NCBI GenBank assembly: GCA_944373065.1
Contig: CALWAJ010000072.1
Coordinates: forward strand, 1-5,251
From: an uncultured Bacilli bacterium
GTDB taxonomy: Bacteria > Bacillota_I > Bacilli_A > RF39 > UBA660
DNA length: 5,251 bases
Direction: 5' to 3'
Positions 1 to 5,179 of the stretch are shown piece after piece. The notes under the pieces were generated by a model. That model did not search any database. It was given only the letters and a program-made list of their open reading frames with translations, and had not been told where the DNA came from. Every line of letters starts with the position of its first letter. Positions within the stretch are counted from its first letter, which is position 1. The position numbers were made by a program, and so were the translations under genes.

Positions 1-59
1 TTGTCAACAAGGAAATTGGAATAAATTTTCTCGCTAATGTTTAACTTTTTTTGAGACAT
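1..59 (-). CDS. Start of an unidentified ORF, cut by the window edge
   Basis: An ATG at 57-59 opens a frame that stays open to the window edge. It reads MSQKKLNISEKIYSNFLVD and then leaves the window. It starts 9 bp after the stop of the preceding minus-strand gene, a spacing that suggests co-transcription. No good Shine-Dalgarno lies at normal distance: a GGAG sits about 18 bases upstream, inside the end of the previous gene. With 19 residues visible I cannot assign a family. It could be a real downstream gene or a chance open frame. Confidence 0.4.
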   Translation of the reverse strand, partial: MSQKKLNISEKIYSNFLVD

Positions 60-68
60 TTTCAAAAG

Positions 69-1034
69 TTATTGACACTCCTTCTTTTGACGTTCTTCAA
101 AAAAAGAAACAACTCCATCTAGTTTTCCATCATAAATAATATCTTTATTATCGACGATATTAGCACCAGTGATTAAATCAGTTTTTAAAGTTTTTATTTG
201 ATATACTTCACTTATAAAATCTTTTAATGATTCTTTTTGATAGTCATTAATATTAGCATTTATATAACTAATAATAGAATCTCTAGTAATAAGTGATATA
301 GCAATTGTATTATCACTAACTAAATCTATATAAGAAGAATTATCATTAACTTGAAAATATTTTTTTAATTCTTCTAAACATTCTCTTTTATGAAAACTTT
401 TTGTAACAGTCTTTTTTATTGTTAATTCAGGCATGATAATAACTATTCCTGTATTTCTATTATTTAAAGGATATTTACTATAATCTTCTAAAACTAAACT
501 AGCCATATTAAAATTACGATATTTATTAAACATCTCTTGGGTAGTAGAATCTAAAGCTATAGTTTTTTCTTGATAATAATATTCACATATTTCTGATAGA
601 CTTCTTTTATTATTAGAATAATTGTATAAAAAGTCATATAAATCATAACCATCATTACACAAATTAGTAATAGTAGAACTATTATCATTATAGTTAGATA
701 AGATTTTCTTTAATAAAGGTATATCTAGCATACTAGGATTAGTTGGTATATAAATATCAACATTATAATCATCTAATAAAGTAACTTCTTCCATATTTCC
801 AAAAGCTTTATGAAATGCTCTAATTATTGTAACATTATTATTTAAGTAATCTCTATAAATAATAGGAATATCTTTACTGTTATACTCTAGTTCTTTATCA
901 CTATATAATTTTAAACGTTTATTGAAACCTGGAAAACTTTGTTTAGACATATTTTCTTCACTAATTGTAGCTTGTTCTGTTAAGACTTTACCATCTTTAA
1001 TAAAATATATATTTCCTAAATGTTTACTGTTCAT
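69..1034 (-). CDS. Unrecognised 321-residue protein downstream of the DGR reverse transcriptase
   Basis: I do not recognise this protein. I place the start at the ATG at 1032-1034 (MNSKHLGNIYF...), because AGGGTG at 1046-1041 lies 6 bases upstream as a Shine-Dalgarno. The GTG at 1041-1043, which would add three residues, is probably part of that site. The protein looks soluble: no signal peptide, no long hydrophobic segment, few cysteines, and many Asn, Asp, Ile, Leu and Lys residues. A hydrophobic strand (GIVIIMPELTIKK, about residue 195) and a C-terminal charged tail (FFEERQKKECQ) are the most distinctive parts. It begins 26 bp after the RT stop on the same strand, so it is probably in the same transcript. 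Whether it belongs to the DGR or is simply the next gene cannot be decided from sequence. Confidence refers to it being a real gene. Confidence 0.8.
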   Translation of the reverse strand: MNSKHLGNIYFIKDGKVLTEQATISEENMSKQSFPGFNKRLKLYSDKELEYNSKDIPIIYRDYLNNNVTIIRAFHKAFGNMEEVTLLDDYNVDIYIPTNPSMLDIPLLKKILSNYNDNSSTITNLCNDGYDLYDFLYNYSNNKRSLSEICEYYYQEKTIALDSTTQEMFNKYRNFNMASLVLEDYSKYPLNNRNTGIVIIMPELTIKKTVTKSFHKRECLEELKKYFQVNDNSSYIDLVSDNTIAISLITRDSIISYINANINDYQKESLKDFISEVYQIKTLKTDLITGANIVDNKDIIYDGKLDGVVSFFEERQKKECQ

Positions 1035-1040
1035 AAACTT

Positions 1041-1046
1041 CACCCT
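1041..1046 (-). promoter_or_regulatory. Shine-Dalgarno AGGGTG deciding the start of the 321-residue gene
   Basis: Minus-strand AGGGTG sits 6 bases before the ATG at 1034. The GTG inside it is in frame and could be taken for the start, but the spacing favours the ATG. Confidence 0.55.
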
Positions 1047-1060
1047 AAATAATAATATAA

Positions 1061-2167
1061 CTACTTTGCTTTAATATCAAGTTTATATTGTAAATAATTT
1101 GTTGAAGATTTTATCATATAACCATAATAACTGGCTTTAACTATTACTAATTTATCTTTATCATAAATGCTTAAGTATTTAATTTTTCTTTTTATTCTAG
1201 TTTTAACTTTATTATTTATCCTAATAATAAGTTTATTATCTTTTAAAACAAATCTATAGCCAATAAAAGTAAAGCCTGTGTTCAATTTATAAATATTAGT
1301 CTTATTATTAAGTTCTAACTTTTCTTTAGCTAATTCTTTTTCTATAACGTTTCTTATATATTTTAATTTATCTTTATCATAATCAAAGATAATACCATCA
1401 TCCATATATCTTATATAATATTTACATTTTAGTTTTTCTTTTATAAGATGGTCTATTCTATTTAAATAAAATATAGCTAGTATTTGACTTGTAACATTTC
1501 CTATAGCAAGTCCTTTATGGTAATTATATCTCGGTACTCTTTTAAGTTCATTTACATGATAAGTTGATAAATCTTTGTTCAATTCTTTTTTTATAATAAT
1601 ATCTATTTCATTATTAACATAACTCATATTTGAACTATAGATAATATCTTTTAGAAGGCTTATTATTCTTTTATCTACAAATATCTTTTCTAATTTAGAA
1701 AGTAAAATATCTTGATCAATATTATAAAAATATTTTTTTATATCAAATTTAAGAACATAAATATCCTTATTTTCCCTTTTCAATTTAGAAATATATTTTT
1801 TACAAAGATTAAATCCATGCTTACTTCCCATATTTTTTCTAGTCGCTACATTACTATCTATTAATCTAGGTTCTAATGCAGGCTTTAAGATATATTCACT
1901 TACCATTTGATTAATTATTTTATCTTTTAAATTCTCACTCATTATAATCCTATATTTAGGGTCTTTAATTAAGAATATATTGTATTTAGAATGATGATAT
2001 TTATAGTCTTTTAAATCATTATAAATAGTAATAAGATTACTTGCTAAAAATAGATTGTATTTAAAAATCTTATCTTTATGTTCTGTATTTTTAACGACAA
2101 GTCTATAACTATCTAGTATTTTATTATAATCTACTAAAGTATCATATCTAACATAACTCTTTTTCAT
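1061..2167 (-). CDS. DGR-type reverse transcriptase
   Basis: This RNA-directed DNA polymerase copies the template-repeat RNA into mutagenised cDNA. It has 368 residues, a normal DGR RT length with palm and thumb and no extra domains. Visible motifs in order: fingers region around 68-118 (DPKYRIIMSE, then RKNMGSKHG); catalytic motif A FDIKKYFYNID at 141-151 with D142; LAIGNVTSQ at 220-228; YMDD at 254-257, the metal-binding aspartates; and GFTFIGYRF at 298-306. The (I/V/L)GxxxSQ form replaces the QGxxxSP of retroviral and group II intron RTs and is the known signature of DGR RTs. It is linked to relaxed fidelity opposite adenine. The TR, VR and Avd-like gene alongside confirm the assignment. 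The start ATG overlaps the end of the Avd-like gene by 20 bp and has GGAG 9 bases upstream. All catalytic residues are present, so the enzyme appears intact. Confidence 0.97.
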   Translation of the reverse strand: MKKSYVRYDTLVDYNKILDSYRLVVKNTEHKDKIFKYNLFLASNLITIYNDLKDYKYHHSKYNIFLIKDPKYRIIMSENLKDKIINQMVSEYILKPALEPRLIDSNVATRKNMGSKHGFNLCKKYISKLKRENKDIYVLKFDIKKYFYNIDQDILLSKLEKIFVDKRIISLLKDIIYSSNMSYVNNEIDIIIKKELNKDLSTYHVNELKRVPRYNYHKGLAIGNVTSQILAIFYLNRIDHLIKEKLKCKYYIRYMDDGIIFDYDKDKLKYIRNVIEKELAKEKLELNNKTNIYKLNTGFTFIGYRFVLKDNKLIIRINNKVKTRIKRKIKYLSIYDKDKLVIVKASYYGYMIKSSTNYLQYKLDIKAK

Positions 2168-2507
2168 TTTTTAGGACTCCATAAGCTAATTTTCTAATAG
2201 TAATAACGTCATTAACTAAGTCTTTATATTTTTTAAAACTTATAATTTTATTAAGATATAAATATTCAAAATAAAAATCTACCATTGAAAGACTAATAAT
2301 AAAGTCTTTTATGTATTTTTCTTTTATTCTGTTACTACTTCTATTTACAATATATGAATTTAATAATTTAATAAGATTAAATAACTCTTCTTGCAGATTT
2401 TTCTTTAATACTGCTTCTCCTTTAGGAAAATTATGAGAAAACTCTACTACTTCTACAACAAGCTCTTTTGTATTTTTCATTATCTTAAAGGAATCATTTT
2501 TCTCCAT
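2148..2507 (-). CDS. avd: Avd-like DGR accessory variability protein
   Basis: This is a 119-residue protein predicted to be almost entirely helical. It resembles the Avd/four-helix-bundle family: FPKGE at 27-31, then an amphipathic helix (LQEELFNLIKLLNSYIV), a lysine-rich helix (IKEKYIKDFIISLSMVDFYFEYLYL), and the family-like turn ISFKKYKDLVNDVITIRKL at 89-107. In the BPP-1 DGR, Avd forms a positively charged pentameric barrel that binds RT and the DGR RNA and is required for homing. The same role is inferred here. The gene overlaps the upstream MSL gene by 14 bp and the RT by 20 bp, indicating translational coupling. GGAG lies 10 bases before the chosen ATG. A Met at residue 10 is an alternative start with a poorer site. 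Identity at motif level is modest, but position and length fit well. Confidence 0.8.
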   Translation of the reverse strand: MEKNDSFKIMKNTKELVVEVVEFSHNFPKGEAVLKKNLQEELFNLIKLLNSYIVNRSSNRIKEKYIKDFIISLSMVDFYFEYLYLNKIISFKKYKDLVNDVITIRKLAYGVLKNEKELC

Positions 2508-2838
2508 ATTCTACATTCTCCAATTCTTTTACATATTTTTTACTTTTATTTTTTAATCTTAGATAATCACTTAGTTTATGACAGTAGTATTCTCTTATCT
2601 TAGAATCTACTACTGCTATATTAAAGTGATATATTTCTTTTAGTTCTAATAGGTCATTGAATAAAGTATTATCTAATATTATTTCTTCAGCATAGTCTAT
2701 TTTAAAAAGAAATGATATTATCTTTGCATCAATGCTGTATGTTATAAGTTTATTTTTTCTTTTAATTAGTAATAAGTACTTAGCATAATCTTTTTTATAA
2801 TAATTATAAAGTGCTAAAGCGGTTCTTTTTTTCTTCAT
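2494..2838 (-). CDS. Small MutS-domain-I-like (MSL-type) DGR accessory protein
   Basis: This is a 114-residue basic protein. Residues about 12-80 resemble the N-terminal mismatch-recognition domain I of MutS. YYKKDYAKYLLLIKRKNK matches the pattern where MutS has an aromatic-rich helix, then 'YPD-x-LLLFR-x-GDFYE'. ITYSIDAKIISFLF matches the following helix with its conserved DA, and LFNDLLELKEIYHFNIAVVDS matches the strand-helix-strand before the end of the domain. The GDFYE loop that contacts DNA in MutS is not conserved (KNKLITY). MutS-like 'MSL' ORFs have been described as accessory genes in a subset of DGRs, which supports this call. Its biochemical role is unknown; nucleic-acid binding is plausible. 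AGGAG lies 6 bases before the ATG, and the gene opens the MSL-Avd-RT cluster. The family call rests on fold pattern only. Confidence 0.6.
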   Translation of the reverse strand: MKKKRTALALYNYYKKDYAKYLLLIKRKNKLITYSIDAKIISFLFKIDYAEEIILDNTLFNDLLELKEIYHFNIAVVDSKIREYYCHKLSDYLRLKNKSKKYVKELENVEYGEK

Positions 2839-2848
2839 CTATTTCTCC

Positions 2849-2884
2849 TAAAAAAAGAAGTAATATTAAACTATACTACTTCTT
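2849..2884 (-). terminator. Terminator-like hairpin directly upstream of the MSL gene
   Basis: On the minus strand AAGAAGTA (2884-2877) pairs with TACTTCTT (2862-2855) in a perfect 8-bp stem with a 14-base loop. A run of seven T (2856-2850) follows, which is the form of an intrinsic terminator, though the stem is GC-poor. The T-run touches the AGGAG Shine-Dalgarno of the MSL gene. It could end the TR-containing RNA, attenuate the operon, or control translation by folding near the ribosome site. Confidence 0.5.
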
Positions 2885-2899
2885 AATAATGTTATTAGT

Positions 2900-2952
2900 T
2901 AATATAGGGATAGTTTATGAACTTTATTCTAAGTCCATAAACATCTATATTA
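2900..2952 (-). repeat. Long imperfect hairpin in the TR-to-MSL spacer
   Basis: Three nested paired segments are visible: 2900-2907 with 2945-2952 (8 bp), 2913-2919 with 2936-2942 (7 bp, GTTTATG/CATAAAC), and 2921-2924 with 2931-2934 (4 bp) around a 6-base loop. They are separated by small internal loops. This gives about 19 pairs in 53 bases, more than expected by chance even in AT-rich DNA. It lies downstream of the TR, where characterised DGR RNAs carry folded sequence needed for cDNA priming. Confidence 0.5.
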
Positions 2953-2977
2953 TATATTTAGGGATAAACCCTGGGAA
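2949..2977 (-). promoter_or_regulatory. Candidate sigma-A promoter for the MSL-Avd-RT genes
   Basis: The minus strand shows TTCCCA (2977-2972), a 17-bp spacer, and a perfect TATAAT (2954-2949). Transcription would start near 2942, giving a leader of about 100 bases that contains the terminator-like hairpin at 2849-2884. The spacing is ideal, but TATAAT is common by chance in such AT-rich DNA. Confidence 0.4.
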
Positions 2978-3014
2978 TTAAACTTGTTTCCATTCATAAC
3001 TTCCTCTATTTACA

Positions 3015-3063
3015 AGCCTTAGCCAGCAAAATTCGGTGACACTAGATTAATTTCTAGCCTTAG
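3015..3063 (-). repeat. 8-bp direct repeat and small hairpin just downstream of the TR
   Basis: CTAAGGCT occurs twice on the minus strand, at 3063-3056 and 3022-3015. Between the copies is a 5-bp hairpin, CTAGA (3057-3053) with TCTAG (3046-3042). The two copies are alternatives for the same pairing partner in a folded RNA, so they may be part of the DGR RNA structure. Confidence 0.35.
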
Positions 3064-3070
3064 TAGGAAT

Positions 3071-3166
3071 CTGGACGCACGGCGTTGTTATTATTCACAT
3101 TGTTGTTATTCAAGTTGTCATTCTCATTCCATACATTAGCATTATCATTATTGAAGTCGGCCGGCG
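3071..3166 (-). repeat. DGR template repeat (TR)
   Basis: This 96-bp non-coding copy matches the variable repeat at 3363-3458 with no gaps. Read in the VR frame it encodes a run rich in AAT/AAC codons: PADF NNDNAN VW NEND N L NNNN V NNNN AVRP. It has 36 adenines in the sense strand, and 16 of them differ in the VR. No non-adenine position differs. Both ends are GC-rich and identical to the VR (CGCCGGCC at the start, GCCGTGCGTCCAG at the end). The latter corresponds to the initiation-of-mutagenic-homing end in known DGRs. It lies between the target gene and the MSL gene. Confidence 0.98.
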
Positions 3167-3255
3167 CAAAAAACAAGTGGTACAAAGAGCGCCAGACAAG
3201 TGAACATCAAGAAGAGTACGTCACATACAGTTTAATCCCCGTAAATGAAAGAGCC

Positions 3256-3281
3256 GAGGCAAATGAGGAGTCATTTGCCTC
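3256..3281 (-). repeat. Perfect 11-bp inverted repeat with 4-base loop after the target gene
   Basis: GAGGCAAATGA and TCATTTGCCTC form an 11-bp perfect stem with a 4-base loop, CTCC on the minus strand, starting 7 bp past the target stop codon. It is not followed by a T-run (GGCTCTTTCATT comes next), so it is a poor intrinsic terminator. Short-loop hairpins or cruciforms downstream of the VR are needed for efficient homing in BPP-1, and this fits that form, though it lies about 80 bp from the VR end. Confidence 0.6.
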
Positions 3282-3288
3282 ATTCTAT

Positions 3289-5004
3289 CTAAGAAATTAC
3301 ATATGGATTACTAGCAGTTCCATCTCCAGATGTAAATCCGTTATCAGTTGTCACATTGATAACTGGACGCACGGCGTAGTTATTACGCACATCGCTGCTA
3401 ATCAAGTAGTCATTCTCAGACCATACATAAGCAAAACCATAAGTGAAGTCGGCCGGCGTCATTGTCCAATAATAGTTCACATCTCCATTTGCCACTGGGT
3501 TTAAATAACTATTTCCGACTACTCCGGGATTTTCTCCTGCTAATACTAGTTCATCTGCTGTTATAAGCCCTGCTTTTAATCTATAACTTCCTCCATAACT
3601 TTCATTTGTATCTGGACATATAAAACTAGGGGCATTATTCTTTGTATAATTTGTCATACTTTGTCCTAATCTATCATAGCTTGCAAATACTTTAAATTCT
3701 CCCATATCTGGAAATCCATAATCTGTTTCTTCTTTTAAGCCACTACTATCACTACAGAATCTTCCTCCTATTACTTTACTATCATAACTACTACTTCCTA
3801 AAGCATTAGCATACCAAGTATCTACTTCTTTCTTTATAAATGAATCTGTTCCATTATCATAGGTATAGCCTGTATATTTTGGATTATCCCATTCTAAATT
3901 ATATCTAGTATATCCTATGGAATTTGATGTGGCGATATCTCCTACAAACTCTGGATGAGTTAATACTGTACCATTATAAATTAATCTTAAACTTCCATCT
4001 CCATTTACTCTTATTATCTTCCAGTACATCTTATCTCCATCATTTGCAAGCTTTACAGGAGTACAACCACTTTCCTCGTGGGAATCTTCCATGCAACTTT
4101 CCTTACTTTGATAAAAATAATAGCCATCACTATACACATAGTAGTCATTTTCATATTGTCCAAACTGAACATTATTATTTTCTACTGCTCCTCTATAATA
4201 ATAACTTACTCCATCTTCATCTTCACTTGTAAAAATTCCACTTATTGCATATTCAGGGTTAGGATCTGTCATTCCATCATCTTCATCGTTAGGGTCAAAT
4301 TGTACTCCATTACTTGCATAGTTAAACATACTTGTTTTTTCTTCTTGTACTTCGTTATCTTCTAATATTTCTTTGGTAGTTAAAGGTACATATTTATCTC
4401 CTGACTTTCCATAAACATTAACTTGTACTGAGAATGTTAGTCCTCCTCCATCATCTTGTGGATTATATCTCTCATCAACATACATTCTTAATCTATATTT
4501 ATTAGATTCACTACTATTCATACTACTTGTATATAAACTCATTTCACCATTAGGCCTTCCTGTATATTCATTTGTTGTATCCTCTTCATTATATACTTCT
4601 GGTACCATTAATTCTTCTTCTGTACCATCATCTTTTATTCTTGTTAAATATAATTTTATATACTTCCCATCTATTGTTCCTTCTCCTATTTCTTTAGCAC
4701 TTATTTCATAATTAATATTTACATTTCCTACTATCTTACTACTTACAGTAAAATCAAAATATTCTCCAGGATTTAATCTTTTCATTCCCGTTTTATCTGT
4801 TGTAGGTAAGGCTCCTTCTAAATTAATAGTATTACTACTTTCAGTATATTCCATAGTAATAGAACCTGTTGTTATTGTATTTGCTCTTCTTCCTATACCA
4901 CTATAGTTAAAGGCTGCGTATGATACTCCTACTAAGGCTATAACCAATAAAAGTAATACTACCATTATTAACATTTCTTTTTTCATATCTTTCTTATTGT
5001 CCAT
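3289..5004 (-). CDS. DGR target: exported protein with a variable C-type-lectin-like domain
   Basis: This is a 571-residue cell-surface or secreted protein whose binding surface is diversified by the DGR. Residues 11-31 are a hydrophobic signal-anchor ending VSYA-AF. The following NTITTGSITMEYTES and beta-rich segment to about 200 resemble SipW/TasA-camelysin-type exported proteins of Bacilli. An acidic, Asp/Glu/Pro-rich linker spans about 213-262. From about 263, tyrosine-rich sequence leads into a C-terminal domain with MYWKIIRVNGDGSLRLIYNGT (326-346), YYWTMTPADF (511-520), VW at 527-528, AVRPVIN (544-550) and SGDGTASNPYVI (559-570). These are hallmarks of the FGE/C-type-lectin-like domains in gut Firmicute surface proteins. 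The VR covers 516-547 and is followed by a constant 24-residue tail. Start: AAGGAGG lies 6 bases before the ATG. The ligand is unknown; adhesion to host, bacterial or phage surfaces is inference. Confidence 0.93.
   Translation of the reverse strand: MDNKKDMKKEMLIMVVLLLLVIALVGVSYAAFNYSGIGRRANTITTGSITMEYTESSNTINLEGALPTTDKTGMKRLNPGEYFDFTVSSKIVGNVNINYEISAKEIGEGTIDGKYIKLYLTRIKDDGTEEELMVPEVYNEEDTTNEYTGRPNGEMSLYTSSMNSSESNKYRLRMYVDERYNPQDDGGGLTFSVQVNVYGKSGDKYVPLTTKEILEDNEVQEEKTSMFNYASNGVQFDPNDEDDGMTDPNPEYAISGIFTSEDEDGVSYYYRGAVENNNVQFGQYENDYYVYSDGYYFYQSKESCMEDSHEESGCTPVKLANDGDKMYWKIIRVNGDGSLRLIYNGTVLTHPEFVGDIATSNSIGYTRYNLEWDNPKYTGYTYDNGTDSFIKKEVDTWYANALGSSSYDSKVIGGRFCSDSSGLKEETDYGFPDMGEFKVFASYDRLGQSMTNYTKNNAPSFICPDTNESYGGSYRLKAGLITADELVLAGENPGVVGNSYLNPVANGDVNYYWTMTPADFTYGFAYVWSENDYLISSDVRNNYAVRPVINVTTDNGFTSGDGTASNPYVIS
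3340..3363 (-). repeat. 7-bp inverted repeat abutting the 3' end of the VR
   Basis: On the minus strand GTTATCA (3363-3357) and TGATAAC (3346-3340) flank a 10-base loop. The first base of the stem is the last base of the VR. It lies inside coding sequence (VINVTTDN), where the family often has RPVIN, so part of it may simply reflect protein conservation. Its position at the homing end makes it a second candidate for a recognition cruciform. Confidence 0.4.
3363..3458 (-). repeat. DGR variable repeat (VR)
   Basis: This 96-bp segment near the 3' end of the target gene covers codons 516-547. Against the TR it has 16 substitutions, all at TR adenines: A-to-T, A-to-G and A-to-C all occur. They alter 13 codons: N521T, N522Y, D523G, N524F, N526Y, N529S, N533Y, N535I, N536S, N537S, N538D, N540R and N543Y (TR residue first). 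Three AAY codons remain Asn (531, 541, 542). The mixture of all three substitutions at A and none elsewhere is the defining trace of adenine-specific DGR mutagenesis. Confidence 0.98.
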
Positions 5005-5010
5005 TTTACT

Positions 5011-5017
5011 CCTCCTT
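5011..5017 (-). promoter_or_regulatory. Strong Shine-Dalgarno of the target gene
   Basis: AAGGAGG on the minus strand lies 6 bases before the ATG at 5004. It fixes the start and suggests efficient translation of the target. Confidence 0.85.
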
Positions 5018-5036
5018 ATTTATTTTTCTACACACT

Positions 5037-5067
5037 AAAAAGAACAGAATACACTTATCCTGTTCTT
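5037..5067 (-). terminator. Terminator-like hairpin in the target leader
   Basis: AAGAACAG (5067-5060) pairs with CTGTTCTT (5047-5040) in a perfect 8-bp stem with a 12-base loop, and the T-run continues to 5037 (five T in total). It lies 20 bases upstream of the target Shine-Dalgarno. It may terminate an upstream minus-strand transcript beyond the window or attenuate the target gene. Confidence 0.5.
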
Positions 5068-5088
5068 ATCACACAACGAAAGAAAGTA

Positions 5089-5118
5089 TTATTAATGCTT
5101 AAACTACCATTTAGGCAA
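5089..5118 (-). promoter_or_regulatory. Weak candidate promoter for the target gene
   Basis: TTGCCT (5118-5113), an 18-bp spacer and TAATAA (5094-5089) on the minus strand form the best sigma-A-like pair upstream of the target. Transcription would start just upstream of the hairpin at 5037-5067. The match is loose and chance is a real alternative. Confidence 0.25.
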
Positions 5119-5126
5119 TTTAAACA

Positions 5127-5134
5127 CCCCCCCC
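5127..5134 (-). repeat. Homopolymer G8 tract (C8 on the plus strand)
   Basis: Eight consecutive G on the minus strand, about 120 bp upstream of the target start. Such a run is unexpected in this AT-rich DNA and is prone to slippage. It may be a variable site, the edge of an inserted segment, or a sequencing or assembly artefact. Confidence 0.6.
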
Positions 5135-5179
5135 AGGTAACAAATTGTGAACATAATTTTCTCATAAGTTTTACTGTAG

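Larger units (their letters stand above)
2931..3186 (-). ncRNA. Predicted DGR template RNA (approximate limits)
   Basis: DGR cDNA is made from an RNA containing the TR plus flanks. In BPP-1 the functional RNA spans about 20 bases upstream of the TR and about 140 bases downstream, and cDNA is self-primed from the downstream part. I project those distances onto this locus. The sequence after the TR (3070-2839) has no convincing gene but holds several inverted repeats and is less AT-rich than its surroundings at 3070-3003. The 5' end, 3' end and priming site are not determined. The RNA could continue to the terminator-like hairpin ending at 2849. Confidence 0.5.

Noticed and set aside
1061..2167. 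Group II intron or retron reverse transcriptase
   Set aside because: There is no maturase or endonuclease domain and no intron RNA or msr-msd structure. The LAIGNVTSQ motif and linked TR/VR identify a DGR.
3256..3281. Reading the 11-bp inverted repeat as the intrinsic terminator of the target gene
   Set aside because: The stem is good but no T-run follows on the minus strand, so I list it as an inverted repeat and leave termination as an alternative.
3071..3458. TR/VR as an ordinary gene-fragment duplication or CRISPR-like repeat
   Set aside because: Random decay would hit all bases. Here every change is at a template adenine, and there are only two copies without regular spacers.
3085..3504. 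Plus-strand open frame of 139 codons across TR and VR
   Set aside because: It is antisense to the end of the target gene and spans TR, spacer and VR. It has no ribosome site or recognisable domain, and AAY-rich repeats leave the opposite strand open by chance.
3924..4365. Two plus-strand frames (102 and 95 codons) inside the target gene
   Set aside because: Both are antisense to the well-supported target. The His/Leu/Ser-rich and Ile-rich compositions are what reverse-strand reading of Asn/Asp/Tyr-rich AT-rich coding DNA gives.
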